A DNA stretch of 64,000 nt from assembly GCA_963732875.1 (NCBI GenBank), contig CAVTBD010000002.1, forward strand, positions 248,001-312,000, given 5' to 3'. Positions 36,805 through 45,926 of this stretch are shown in pieces. This stretch comes from WHSO01 sp963732875. Its GTDB lineage: Bacteria > Pseudomonadota > Alphaproteobacteria > SMXQ01. How positions within the stretch are numbered: position 1 is the stretch's first letter; every line of letters begins with the position of its first letter. Made by a program: the position numbers and the translations under genes. The notes under the pieces were generated by a model. The model searched no databases. It was given only the letters and a program-made list of their open reading frames with translations, and was not told where the DNA came from.

Positions 36805-37868
36805 GCCACGATCTCCTTGCCGCCTCCCGCGTCCTGCTCCTGGGCGCGCAGCTCGCGGATGTAGAAATCCACGGTCTGTTCGATCGCGCGGCGCAGGCTT
36901 GTCTTCGGCTCCCAGCCCAGACAGGTCCTGGCGGCTTCGATGGAGGGCACGCGCAGCAGCATGTCCTGGTATCCCTCGCCGTAATATTCCTCCGACGGGA
37001 TTTCTACCAGGTTGACGCGTTTGCGGATGTCCTCGTAGCCCGTGTAGGCCGACGCGACATCGAGCAGCAGGTCGGCGAGCTCGCGTATGGAGAGCTCGCC
37101 CTCGGGACTTCCGATATTGAAGATACGGCCGTCGGCGACACCGTCCTTGTTCTCCAGAATGCGCAGGACCGCGTCGACGGCATCGTCGATATAGAGGAAG
37201 CAACGCTTCTGGCTGCCGCCATCCACTAGATAAATATCGTTGCCGCGCAGCACATTGCCGAGCAGCTGGGTCAGGACCCGCGAGCTGCCTTCCTTGGAGG
37301 TCATGATGCTGTCGAGGCCCGGTCCGATCCAGTTGAACGGACGGATCAGGGTGTATTGAAGCTGGCCCTTGAGCCCGTAGGCGTGGATCACGCGGTCGAG
37401 CAGCTGCTTGGAGCAGGAATAGATCCAGCGCTGCTTGTTGATCGGGCCGAGCACTAGATTGCTGGTCTCCTCGTCGAACTCGGCGTCCGGACACATGCCG
37501 TAGACCTCGGAGGTGGACGGGAAGATGACGCGCTTCCGGTACTTCACGCAGTAGCGGATAATCTGGAGGTTGGCCTCGAAATCGAGCTCGAACACGCGCA
37601 GCGGATCGCTGACATAGACCGCGGGCGTGGCGATCGCCACCAGCGGCAGCACCACGTCACATTTGCGGACGTGGTATTCGACCCACTCGCGGTTGATGGT
37701 GATGTCGCCTTCGACGAAGTGGAAGCGGGGATCGTCGAGGCATCCCCCGAGCTTGTCGGACTGGAGATCCATCCCGTAGATGGACCAGTCGCGGCGGCGC
37801 AGGATCGCCTCGCTCAGATTGCTTCCGATGAAGCCGTTGACACCAAGGATAAGGACACTGAGGCTCAC
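36801..37868 (-). CDS. arnA: UDP-glucuronate decarboxylase (ArnA C-terminal half as a separate protein)
   Basis: Short-chain dehydrogenase/reductase fold enzyme of 355 residues equivalent to the C-terminal half of ArnA: oxidative decarboxylation of UDP-glucuronate to UDP-4-ketopentose with NAD. The nucleotide motif is GVNGFIG (9-15). Catalytic residues align with E. coli ArnA at equal spacing: S120-E121 in PSTSEVYGMC (S433, E434), Y150/K154 in YSCSK (Y463, K467), and R306 in LLRVPSI (R619). This separates it from ordinary UDP-xylose synthase. It is the first gene of the arn operon, and its formyltransferase counterpart is the sixth. No UDP-glucose dehydrogenase gene is present here to supply its substrate. 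Confidence 0.94.
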   Translation of the reverse strand: MSLSVLILGVNGFIGSNLSEAILRRRDWSIYGMDLQSDKLGGCLDDPRFHFVEGDITINREWVEYHVRKCDVVLPLVAIATPAVYVSDPLRVFELDFEANLQIIRYCVKYRKRVIFPSTSEVYGMCPDAEFDEETSNLVLGPINKQRWIYSCSKQLLDRVIHAYGLKGQLQYTLIRPFNWIGPGLDSIMTSKEGSSRVLTQLLGNVLRGNDIYLVDGGSQKRCFLYIDDAVDAVLRILENKDGVADGRIFNIGSPEGELSIRELADLLLDVASAYTGYEDIRKRVNLVEIPSEEYYGEGYQDMLLRVPSIEAARTCLGWEPKTSLRRAIEQTVDFYIRELRAQEQDAGGGKEIVA

Positions 37869-37950
37869 GGGGCAGTGCTTCTTTTATTTTTGAATGGATC
37901 GTGCCCGAGCCGAAGGGCCGGGCGTCCGGCCCCAACCAGCCCAAGCGCCC

Positions 37951-37971
37951 GCGCCGCCCGTAAGGCGGCGC
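37951..37971. repeat. hairpin in the arn operon leader
   Basis: Perfect eight-base G/C arms (37951-37958 and 37964-37971) around CGTAA, about 85 bases upstream of the first arn gene. It could be a leader structure for the leftward arn mRNA. No PmrA-type direct repeat was recognised in the same gap. Confidence 0.35.
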
Positions 37972-38037
37972 AAAGCGCGTCGACTTTACAGGCGCGGCGG
38001 GTGCTACACAACCGTCATCGCCGGGTTGCTCGAAGTA

Positions 38038-38065
38038 TTGGAAGCGCTGTTTAGAGCGCTTCCAA
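38038..38065 (-). terminator. hairpin downstream of dctP
   Basis: Perfect 11-base arms (TTGGAAGCGCT and AGCGCTTCCAA) with a six-base loop, 25 bases past the dctP stop. No strong T-tract follows, so it may be a weak terminator or an mRNA-stabilising structure. Confidence 0.5.
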
Positions 38066-38089
38066 CCTCTTCCGGGTACGCGTCGGTCG

Positions 38090-39211
38090 TTACTTGAGCA
38101 TGCGCTGGCGCATGTCCATGTAGCCCTGATCCGCGAGCCGGCCCCAGGCAATCGCTTCCTTCCGGAACGCGAGGAACGAACGGTAGGTGCGCTTGGTGTA
38201 GTCGTCGGCGTTCTCGAGTTCGCCCAGCACCTGCTCGGCAGCCTTGGCAAAAGCCGCCATGACGTCTTCCGGAAACTTGCGCAGCTGCACGCCGTGCTGG
38301 TCGATCAGAATCTTGAGGGCCTCGCCGTTGCGCCGGTTGAATTCGCCCAGCATGGCGTCGCATTCGGCGCGGCAGGCGTTTGTGATCACAGCCTGGAGGT
38401 CCTTCGGCAGCGCGTCGTACTTGGCCTTGTTGATGAAGAGTTCCACGGCACTACCGGGCTCGTGAAAACCGGGCCAGTAATAGTATTTGGCGACCTTGTA
38501 GAAGCCGAAGGCAAGATCGTTCCAGGGGCCGACCCATTCGGTGGCGTCGATGCGCCCGGACGACAATGCGGGAAAGATATCGCCGCCCGGCAGGTTTTCG
38601 GCGACGGCGCCGATCCGGCGCAGTACCTCTCCGCCGAGGCCGGGCATGCGCATCTTGAGGCCGCGGAAGTCATCGACGGAGTTGACCTCGTGTCGGAACC
38701 AACCGCCCATCTGGGAGCCGGTGTTGCCTGCAAGAAATGGCTTGAGGCCAAACTTGGCGTAGCCTTCGTCGTAGAGTTCCTGGCCGCCGCCATAATGCAT
38801 CCACGCCGAAAGCTCGGTCGCGGTCAATCCGAACGGGACGCCGGTGAAGAAGTTGAAGGCTTTTGATTTTCCTTGCCAGTAATAAGCCGCGCCATGGCCC
38901 ATCTCGGCCGAGCCCTGGGAAACCGCGTCGAACGATTGCAGTGCCGGGACGATACTGCCGGCGGCATAGACCTTCACGGTGAGACGGCCGTCGCTCATCT
39001 CGCCGATACGGGCGGCGAGCCGGTCGGCGCCGGTGCCGAGGCCGGGGAACTTGTCGGGCCAAGCGGTGACCATCCGCCATTCAATCGGCTTGGCGCGGGT
39101 GGCTGGACCCGAGGCGACCCGCTTCGTGGTACCGTCGAGCGCGGCATAGGTGCCGGCGGCGCCGACCACCAGGCCGGTTGCGGCACCGGCGACGAAGTCG
39201 CGACGTTTCAT
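38090..39211 (-). CDS. dctP: TRAP transporter substrate-binding protein with Tat signal
   Basis: Periplasmic DctP-type binding protein of 373 residues. The N-terminus MKRRDFVAGAATGLVVGAAG is a twin-arginine signal, as found in the TakP-like 2-oxoacid-binding branch. Family features: WRMVTAWPDKFPGLG, the conserved ligand-binding arginine region LKMRMPGLGGEVLRRIGA, and ATEWVGPWNDLAFGFYKVAKYYYWPGFHEPGS. The ATG ending at 39211 has AGGAGG upstream. No permease genes flank it; the orphan dctQM pair at 9668-11769 is the obvious candidate partner and also belongs to the longer permease type. Predicted substrates are 2-oxo acids or related carboxylates. Confidence 0.9.
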   Translation of the reverse strand: MKRRDFVAGAATGLVVGAAGTYAALDGTTKRVASGPATRAKPIEWRMVTAWPDKFPGLGTGADRLAARIGEMSDGRLTVKVYAAGSIVPALQSFDAVSQGSAEMGHGAAYYWQGKSKAFNFFTGVPFGLTATELSAWMHYGGGQELYDEGYAKFGLKPFLAGNTGSQMGGWFRHEVNSVDDFRGLKMRMPGLGGEVLRRIGAVAENLPGGDIFPALSSGRIDATEWVGPWNDLAFGFYKVAKYYYWPGFHEPGSAVELFINKAKYDALPKDLQAVITNACRAECDAMLGEFNRRNGEALKILIDQHGVQLRKFPEDVMAAFAKAAEQVLGELENADDYTKRTYRSFLAFRKEAIAWGRLADQGYMDMRQRMLK

Positions 39212-39276
39212 TCGGGTTGCCTCCTGTTGTTTTGTGCGAGTGTTTTTGTGATTGTCGCTGGACGGATGGGCGAATT

Positions 39277-40002
39277 TCACGCCTTGGATACGGGCTCGAA
39301 CGGTATCCAGCCGTCACTCGGATGAAGCGCCTCGAGCGGGCGGAAGCGCGCCTTGTAGGCCATCTTGGGGCTGCGCGCGATCCAGTATCCCAGGTAGATG
39401 TAGGCAAGGCCCAGCGAACGCGCGTGTTCGATCAGCCACAGCACCATGTACGTGCCGAGCCCGTCTCCGGGGCGGTCCGGGTCGAAGAAGCTGTAGACGG
39501 CGGAGAGGCCGTCGCTGATGCGGTCGGCGAGCATGACGCCGACAAGGGTGCCGTCGCGGTCGCGGAATTCCGCGCTGAATGTGTTGACCGGGCTGGTGCG
39601 CATCAGTCCCTGGAACTCACGGGCGCTCATGGCGTCCATGCCGCCGCCGCGGTGGCGCGCGAGCTGGTAGCGCGTGAACAGCGCGAACTGCTCGTCGTCG
39701 GCACGCGGCGGGGCGACCGTCACGGAGAGTGCGGCATTGCGACGCGCATTGCGGGCGAGCGAACCCTGCGCGGCGAATCCGGCGACGACGATGCGTACCG
39801 GCACGCAAGCTTCGCAGCCGGGGCAGGCGGGGCGGTAGATGATGTCGTGGGAGCGCCGGAATCCTGCGCGCACGGCGGCATCGTATATATCGCCCGCGTC
39901 CGCGACGGCGAGCTCGGCGGCAATGTTGCGTTCTTCCCGTCCCGGCAGATAGGGGCAGGGGCGCAGGCGTGAACCGAACAACGAGATCGAACGGGCGGAC
40001 AT
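39277..40002 (-). CDS. bpt: aspartate/glutamate leucyltransferase
   Basis: N-degron pathway enzyme that attaches Leu from leucyl-tRNA to proteins with N-terminal Asp or Glu, marking them for ClpS/ClpAP. 241 residues, the Bpt size. The N-terminal cysteine cluster is visible in PCPYLPGREERNIAAEL and YRPACPGCEACVPVRI. The C-terminal acyltransferase part has FSAEFRDRDGTLVGVMLADRISDGLSAVYSFFDP and GLAYIYLGYWIARSPKMAYKARFRPLE. The start at 40002 fits better than the longer frame to 40038. It lies between dctP and motB. Confidence 0.95.
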   Translation of the reverse strand: MSARSISLFGSRLRPCPYLPGREERNIAAELAVADAGDIYDAAVRAGFRRSHDIIYRPACPGCEACVPVRIVVAGFAAQGSLARNARRNAALSVTVAPPRADDEQFALFTRYQLARHRGGGMDAMSAREFQGLMRTSPVNTFSAEFRDRDGTLVGVMLADRISDGLSAVYSFFDPDRPGDGLGTYMVLWLIEHARSLGLAYIYLGYWIARSPKMAYKARFRPLEALHPSDGWIPFEPVSKA

Positions 40003-40045
40003 GGCGGCATTATGACGCCGGAGGCGGGTCCGCGGCAATCGGGCG

Positions 40046-41125
40046 TCAGTTCGCCTCGATCATGGGCTTACCGTCGGGCCGCGGCGGCAAGGTTAGCCCC
40101 TTGGCGCCCATCACCACCGGCGGTGGCGCGGTCCGGGCCGCGGCGGCCTTCTGCCGGGTCACGTTGCCGACCTTGGGCGGGATCGGCGTCTGGCGCAGCA
40201 GGGTGATGGAGAGCCTGCGGTTGCGGGGCGATGTGGGATCGCTCTTGATCAGGGGCTCCGTATCGGCGCGGCCGACCACGCGGGAGATGCGCGATTCGGC
40301 GAGGCCGTAGTGGATCATGTCGCGGCGGGCCGATTGGGCGCGGTCGGACGACAGTTCCCAGTTGGTATAGGTGGAGCCGCGCGAATAGGGGGTTGCGTCG
40401 GTGTGGCCGGAAATCGAGACCTTGTTGGGCAGCGGGGCGATGATCTTGGCGACCATGGCGAGCAGTTCGTGGGTGCGCTGGTAGGGCATGGCGGAACCGC
40501 GCGCGAACATCGAAACCTTGTCCTGGTCGACGATCTGGATGCGCAGGCCTTCCTCGGTACGATCCACGATCAGGTTCTCGGCGAGCTTGCGCAGCCCGGG
40601 CGTCGTCTCGATGGCACGCTTGATATCCTGCTGGACCTTGTCGAACGCCTTCTCCTCGCGCGCCCGCATGATGTCCTGCATCTGCAATTCCGTGTAATCG
40701 TCCTTGGGGGCGTCCGGGTTCTTGCCGGCGTTGTCGGGATCCTTGACGCGCTCGTCCTTGGTGCCCGTATCGACCTTGTCCTCGGAATCGGCGTCGGTGC
40801 TGTTGCTGCGCTTCTCGGGGGCCGGTATCGGCATGCCGATGGGTGCGCCACGGCCTTTCATCGGACCGTCGAGCGTGATGGTCGCGCCCGACAGGATCTG
40901 GCCTGCGCCCGACGTGGTGCGCGCCACCGATGCCGGGTTGAAGTATTCGGAGATGCCCGAGCGCTGCTCCTGGGTGGTGGAGTTGAGCAGCCACAGCAGC
41001 AGGAAGAACGCCATCATGGCGGTCACGAAGTCGGCGTAGGCGACCTTCCACGCGCCGCCGTGATGGGCGGCGTGCTCGCCGCCCTTCTTGCGTCTGACGA
41101 TGATCGGTGCCGCGTTGGTCGCCAT
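40046..41125 (-). CDS. motB: flagellar motor protein MotB
   Basis: Stator subunit (359 residues) that couples proton flow to flagellar rotation and binds peptidoglycan. One membrane helix contains the proton-carrying aspartate D32 in AYADFVTAMMAFFLLLWLL. A charged linker of about 110 residues follows, then a C-terminal OmpA-like domain with VSISGHTDATPYSRG and NWELSSDRAQSARR. The protein ends in a Pro/Lys-rich tail of about 50 residues. motA lies directly upstream with a 33-base gap. Confidence 0.96.
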   Translation of the reverse strand: MATNAAPIIVRRKKGGEHAAHHGGAWKVAYADFVTAMMAFFLLLWLLNSTTQEQRSGISEYFNPASVARTTSGAGQILSGATITLDGPMKGRGAPIGMPIPAPEKRSNSTDADSEDKVDTGTKDERVKDPDNAGKNPDAPKDDYTELQMQDIMRAREEKAFDKVQQDIKRAIETTPGLRKLAENLIVDRTEEGLRIQIVDQDKVSMFARGSAMPYQRTHELLAMVAKIIAPLPNKVSISGHTDATPYSRGSTYTNWELSSDRAQSARRDMIHYGLAESRISRVVGRADTEPLIKSDPTSPRNRRLSITLLRQTPIPPKVGNVTRQKAAAARTAPPPVVMGAKGLTLPPRPDGKPMIEAN

Positions 41126-41158
41126 TTGGTTCCGTCCTGGAGCCCCTGAAGTCTGCCG

Positions 41159-42019
41159 CTACAACGACGGCGCGTTCTGCGTCGCGTCTTCCACCTCATA
41201 GAAGGTGGGACGCACGTCCTCGAGCAGGGCCTTGCGGGCGAACTCGACCGAAACAGATGGCGCGTTGCCCTGCATGTGGGCGAGCAGCGCCACCTTGATG
41301 CACTGCAGGTATTTGATCTCTGCATCCAGCACGGACTTGAGAGCGCTTGCCATGGGGCCGAACAGGCCGTAGGCGAGAAGCACGCCCGAGAACGTGCCCA
41401 CGAGCGCGCCGCCGATCAGCTTGCCGAGGATTTCCGGCGGCTCGGTGATCGAGCCCATGGTGTGGATCACGCCCAGCACCGCCGCGACGATGCCGAGCGC
41501 GGGCGTGCCGTCGGCGATGGTCTGGATCGCGGTCGCGACGTGGATTTCCTCCGAATGGCGGGTCTCGATCTCCTCGTCCATCAGGACTTCCATCTCGAAC
41601 GGGTTCTCGGCGCCCAGTACCATCATGCGCAGGTAGTCGCACAGGAACGTCAGCGCGTGGTGATCCTCATGGAGGAGCGGAAATTTCTGGAACAGCTCGC
41701 TTTCGAGCGGGTTCTCGACATGGGATTCGAGCACCAGCATGCCTTTGGACTTGGCGAGCTTGAACACGGTGTAAAGAAGGGCCAGCAGCTCCAGGTAGGC
41801 GTCCTTGCTGTACTTGGGGCCCTTGATGAGCTTGCGGACCGCCGGGCCGGTGTTCTTCAGCACAGACTTCGGGTTGCCGATGATGTACGAGCCGATGGCG
41901 GCGCCGATGATGATCAGGAACTCGAACGGCTGCCACAGGACGTAGAGATGCCCGCCGTTGGCGACGTAGCCGCCCAGCACGCTCACGATTACGACCAAAA
42001 GGCCCACGAAGAAGAACAT
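41159..42019 (-). CDS. motA: flagellar motor protein MotA
   Basis: Stator channel subunit of 286 residues with four membrane helices; it forms the ion path with MotB and touches FliG in the rotor. Visible features are the N-terminal helix FFFVGLLVVIVSVLGGY, the large cytoplasmic loop between helices 2 and 3 (LLALLYTVFKLAKSKGMLVLE with the conserved Arg/Lys/Glu set), and the helix 3 segment ADGTPALGIVAAVLGVIHTMG with the essential Pro. LIGGALVGTFSGVLLAYGLFGPMA is helix 4. No other flagellar genes are in the cluster, so the rest of the system must lie outside the window. Confidence 0.96.
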   Translation of the reverse strand: MFFFVGLLVVIVSVLGGYVANGGHLYVLWQPFEFLIIIGAAIGSYIIGNPKSVLKNTGPAVRKLIKGPKYSKDAYLELLALLYTVFKLAKSKGMLVLESHVENPLESELFQKFPLLHEDHHALTFLCDYLRMMVLGAENPFEMEVLMDEEIETRHSEEIHVATAIQTIADGTPALGIVAAVLGVIHTMGSITEPPEILGKLIGGALVGTFSGVLLAYGLFGPMASALKSVLDAEIKYLQCIKVALLAHMQGNAPSVSVEFARKALLEDVRPTFYEVEDATQNAPSL

Positions 42020-42171
42020 GTTCCGCCCGCTTGTACTCGATGGTTCGAAAGACGCCCGCGCCCCAACCTCGCAGTTGCGTGGTTAAGAACGGGTTTACCC
42101 GCCAGCCGGCCACGCCTTTCGGGAGGCCGATATGCCAAGGCAAGGTTAACGGAGAGGGAGTTAAGTCCGCC

Positions 42172-44610
42172 TTAAGAGGTAGGGCCGGGCGGTGCCGTGC
42201 CCGTGGGGGCAAGACGCAGGGTTTCCAGCGGTCCCGCGGGCGCGGGCGGCAAGGTGACGTAGGCACCGTCGCGCCAGCCCCGGGTCAGGTCGCGGTAGTG
42301 GGGCGACAGCGGGTTGCCCGACTGGCCGCCCGGCATGGCGAACAGCGAGCGGTCGAGGTCCGAGAGATCGTAGAGTCCCCGGAAGCTCGCGCCGTGGACG
42401 TGGGCGTAGGGATTGCGCGCGTCGCCGAGGCGCGGCGTGCCCCGGTTGACGGTAAAGTCGTCGCCATCGGTCGCAATCGTAATCCGGGTGAGCGCGCCGA
42501 GCCCCGGAATCCAGTCGAGCGCCGCGTCCCGGAAGTTGGCGAGATGGGCGCTGCCCCAGCGCCATTGTGCGACGTCGCCGCCGAAGCGCCGGCTAAGCGC
42601 TTCCCGGGCCTCCAGCAGGGCGCCCGCCAGCACCTGCGGACAGGCCTCACGCGGCTTGGTCGCGGTGTCGTCGCACCAGGCCGTGTCGCGCGTGATGACC
42701 CGTTCGATCAGGCGCGGCTTGAGGCGGCCGAAGCCTTTGGCGAGCGGGCCGAGCTCGTCATCGAACACGTCGGCCATGATGTGGCGAAGCCAGGCGGTGA
42801 ACAGGAGCGGCTCGGGCCGGTTCCGGTCGGCGGTGCCGTCCCAATCCTTGAGGCGGTCGAGCAGCGGCGCCGTCGTGTCGGTGCGCGGCGTGGCTTGGAG
42901 CAGCACCGGCAGGAGCTCGCGTGCCGCCAGCGAGACCGCGTCCATCTGCAGCTTGCGGCTCGCGGCGACGCCGTGGGGGCCGGGCACGGACAGCACCTGT
43001 TCGATGCGTTCCGCCCGGTAGGGCTCTTCCCAGTCGCTGGAGATGAAATGGGGATAGTCGGCGCCGATCACCCGATTGTTGGCGTTGACGATGAGTCCGC
43101 TAGCGGGATCGAGCGTGCGCGGCAGGGCCGCCGGCGCAATGAACCCGTCCCAGTCGTAGGCGGCATCCTCGCCCGGCACCGGCGTCTCTCCGTTGCCCTT
43201 GCGGCGGATGGGCACGCGGCCGGCGACCGACAGGCCGGTGTGCCCGGCGGTATCGGCATAGGCGACGTTCTGCACCGGGCTGTCGAAATAGGCGAGGGCA
43301 GCCGTGAAGTCTGTCCAGTCCTTGGCCCGGTCGAGGCGGTAGAGCGCTTCGGCGCTGCGGTCGTCCGGCCTCAGCGCGGCGGAGCGGAGCGCGATCACGG
43401 CACCGGTGCCGGCCAGGCCGGCGAGCGAGTCGGAGATGTCGGAGATCACCGGGCCGTCGCGGGCCTCGCGTACGGTCAGCGGGACGTCGGGACCGCCGCG
43501 CACGCGGATGGTCTCCTGCCGGATCACGAACGGGCGCGCGCCGTCGGGGGCGAGATAGCGCCCGGGCGCGCCCGGCGCGAGCTTTTCCACCACGAGGTCC
43601 TCGGTATCGGCGCCGGTCGTGGTCATGCCCCAGGCGATGCGGGCGTTGTGGCCGAGCACGTGAAACGGCACCCCCGGTGCGGTGGCACCCGATACGGTGA
43701 GGCCCGGCGCGGTGATCCGGACCAGGTACCAGACGTTGGGGGCGCGGAATCCGAGATGGGGGTCGTTGGCGAGGATCGGCTTGCCAGTGCCCGTGCGCGT
43801 GCCCGCGAGCACCCAGGCATTGGAGGCGCCGCCCGACGGCGGCGGGGCCGGCAGGGCGCGTGCGAGCGCGTCGAGCACGAGGGCGGCGGCGCGTGTCGGC
43901 GCGGGGCCATCGGGAAGCGTCCCGGCATCGGCGTGGCCGTCCCCGGCGATGGTCACTGGCGCGTCGTCGGGATAGGGCGGAAACAGCTGTGCCGCCCGGG
44001 CCTTGCCGAGCCGGTCGTCGAGGCGCACGCGCAGGAGCTCGCGGCGCCAGTTGCCGGACAGCGCGAACGCCATGAGCCGGCCCCATACCAGCGAATCCGC
44101 CGGGCGCCACGGCTCGGGCACCGCGCCGAGCAGGGCGAATTCCGGCGGCAGCGCGCCGCTGTGACCGGCGATCCAGGCGTTGACCCCGCGCGCATAGGCA
44201 TCGAGCGCGTCGCGCACGGCGGCGGACAGCAGCGGCACGCTTTCCTCGGCGAGACGGTAGAGGCCGAGGGTGCGCATCAGGCGGTCCTGCGCCACGAATC
44301 GCACGCCGGCGATCTCGGCGAGCCGTCCCGCGCCGAGCCGGCGCATCGCCTCCATCTGCCACAGGCGGTCCTGCGCATGGGCATAGCCGAGCGCGAAATA
44401 GGCGTCCTCGGCACTGTCGGCATGGATATACACGAGACCGTGCCGGTCCCGCGTGATCTCGACCGGTGCGGCGATGCCGGCGACCGCGCGCGTGCCCTGG
44501 GTGTCCGGCAGCGAGCCACGCAGCCACAAATAGACGACCCCGCCGGCGATCACGAGCAGGACCGCGAGCACCCCCAGAACCCATCCGAGAATGCGGCCTA
44601 AATATTTCAT
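42172..44610 (-). CDS. penicillin-acylase-family N-terminal-nucleophile hydrolase
   Basis: Protein of 812 residues of the penicillin G acylase/acyl-homoserine-lactone acylase family, made as a precursor that cleaves itself into alpha and beta chains. The new N-terminal catalytic Ser is S263 in GGASNAWVLAG, preceded by a Pro/Ala-rich spacer. Other family marks are LGYAHAQDRLWQME near residue 74, ANDPHLGFRAPNVWY and GVPFHVLGHNARIAWGMT. The N-terminus (MKYLGRILGWVLGVLAVLLV...) looks like a signal anchor to the periplasmic face. Possible activities are amide hydrolysis of acyl-homoserine lactones (quorum quenching), beta-lactams or cyclic lipopeptides; sequence alone does not decide. It stands alone between motA and hemB. 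Confidence 0.92.
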   Translation of the reverse strand: MKYLGRILGWVLGVLAVLLVIAGGVVYLWLRGSLPDTQGTRAVAGIAAPVEITRDRHGLVYIHADSAEDAYFALGYAHAQDRLWQMEAMRRLGAGRLAEIAGVRFVAQDRLMRTLGLYRLAEESVPLLSAAVRDALDAYARGVNAWIAGHSGALPPEFALLGAVPEPWRPADSLVWGRLMAFALSGNWRRELLRVRLDDRLGKARAAQLFPPYPDDAPVTIAGDGHADAGTLPDGPAPTRAAALVLDALARALPAPPPSGGASNAWVLAGTRTGTGKPILANDPHLGFRAPNVWYLVRITAPGLTVSGATAPGVPFHVLGHNARIAWGMTTTGADTEDLVVEKLAPGAPGRYLAPDGARPFVIRQETIRVRGGPDVPLTVREARDGPVISDISDSLAGLAGTGAVIALRSAALRPDDRSAEALYRLDRAKDWTDFTAALAYFDSPVQNVAYADTAGHTGLSVAGRVPIRRKGNGETPVPGEDAAYDWDGFIAPAALPRTLDPASGLIVNANNRVIGADYPHFISSDWEEPYRAERIEQVLSVPGPHGVAASRKLQMDAVSLAARELLPVLLQATPRTDTTAPLLDRLKDWDGTADRNRPEPLLFTAWLRHIMADVFDDELGPLAKGFGRLKPRLIERVITRDTAWCDDTATKPREACPQVLAGALLEAREALSRRFGGDVAQWRWGSAHLANFRDAALDWIPGLGALTRITIATDGDDFTVNRGTPRLGDARNPYAHVHGASFRGLYDLSDLDRSLFAMPGGQSGNPLSPHYRDLTRGWRDGAYVTLPPAPAGPLETLRLAPTGTAPPGPTS

Positions 44611-44694
44611 AAACAGATACTTACGATAGTTTCCAGAAGTTATGCTCAAGCTTTTCGCCCGTGCCGCGCGGGGGCGCGCGCATCGCTGATTGGA

Positions 44695-45744
44695 TCAGCC
44701 GGCCTTGAGCCGGCGCGCGATCTCGACCGCGCCATAGGTCAGGATACCGTCGGCGCCGGCCCGTCGGAAGGCGGTCAGGCTCTCCATCAGGATCGCGTCC
44801 CAGTCGAGCCAGCCGGCGGCGGCGGCGGCGCGCATCATCGCGTACTCGCCGCTCACCTGATAGACGAAGGTCGGCATGGCGAAGGTATCCTTCACGCGCC
44901 GCAGCACGTCGAGATAGGGCAGGCCGGGTTTGACCATGACCATGTCGGCGCCCTCGGCAATGTCGAGGGCGACCTCGCGCAGGGCCTCGTCGCCATTGCC
45001 GGGGTCCATCTGGTAGGTCTTCTTGTCGCCGCCGGCGAGGTTGCCGGTCGAGCCGACCGCGTCGCGGAACGGGCCGTAGAAGGCCGAGGCGTACTTGGCG
45101 GCGTAGGCCATGATCAGCACGTCCTGGTGTCCGGCGCCTTCCAGCGCGGCGCGGATCGCGCCGACGCGCCCGTCCATCATGTCCGACGGTGCCACCACGT
45201 CGCAGCCGGCCTCCGCCTGGACCAGCGCCTGGCGCACCAGCACGTCCACGGTCTCGTCGTTGAGCACGCGGCCGTCCTTCACCAGTCCGTCATGGCCGTG
45301 GCTGGTGTAGGGATCGAGCGCCACGTCGCACATCACGCCGATGTCCGGCACCGCGGCCTTGATCGCGCGCACCGCGCGGCACACGAGGTTGTCGGGATTG
45401 AGCGCCTCGCCGGCATCGCCGGTCTTGCGCGTCGGGTCCACCATGGGGAACAGGGCGACGGCGGGAATGCCGAGCCCGGCCGCCTCGGCGACCGCCTCGA
45501 CCGCGAGGTCGACCGTCAGCCGTTCCACGCCGGGCATGGAGGTAACCGGGCTGCGCGTGTCGGTGCCGTCCTGGACGAACAGCGGCCAGATCAGGTCGTC
45601 GCACGAAAGCGATACCTCGCGCACCAGGCGTCGGGTCCAGTCCGCGCGGCGCAGGCGGCGCGGGCGCACGGCGGGATAGCGTCCTGCGGGTTCGGGGCGG
45701 GTGGCGGGCGGGACGGCGCCCGCAGGCGGCTTTTTCAGCGACAT
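44695..45744 (-). CDS. hemB: porphobilinogen synthase
   Basis: Condenses two 5-aminolevulinate molecules to porphobilinogen in tetrapyrrole synthesis. 349 residues. The Schiff-base lysines are in MAYAAKYASAFYGPFRDA and MVMVKPGLPYLD. VMCDVALDPYTSHGHDG contains the region that holds Zn-binding cysteines in the zinc-type enzymes; here the cysteine triad is replaced by Asp/Ala (CDVALDPYTSHG), as in the Mg-dependent alphaproteobacterial type. The ATG ending at 45744 is preferred over an upstream one at 45828. A MarR-type regulator gene diverges from it. Confidence 0.96.
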   Translation of the reverse strand: MSLKKPPAGAVPPATRPEPAGRYPAVRPRRLRRADWTRRLVREVSLSCDDLIWPLFVQDGTDTRSPVTSMPGVERLTVDLAVEAVAEAAGLGIPAVALFPMVDPTRKTGDAGEALNPDNLVCRAVRAIKAAVPDIGVMCDVALDPYTSHGHDGLVKDGRVLNDETVDVLVRQALVQAEAGCDVVAPSDMMDGRVGAIRAALEGAGHQDVLIMAYAAKYASAFYGPFRDAVGSTGNLAGGDKKTYQMDPGNGDEALREVALDIAEGADMVMVKPGLPYLDVLRRVKDTFAMPTFVYQVSGEYAMMRAAAAAGWLDWDAILMESLTAFRRAGADGILTYGAVEIARRLKAG

Positions 45745-45926
45745 GGCCCGGGATGATAGGTCCGCGCGGCGCGTGATACAACCACGCCCGTCTGCCCGGA
45801 AACGCAAGGGATTCGGGGGCTTCGGCATGCATGACCGGTTAGGACAATGTTAAGCATTCGGCCGCGATAATCGGTGCGAAGGCGGGCCCTGAGGGGGGCC
45901 GGCCGCGACACTTCAGTCACATTGCA

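Noticed and set aside
36805..37494. N-terminal extension of the arnD reading frame.
   Set aside because: It lies within the decarboxylase gene on the same strand in another frame; ArnD homology begins exactly at the GTG at 36804.
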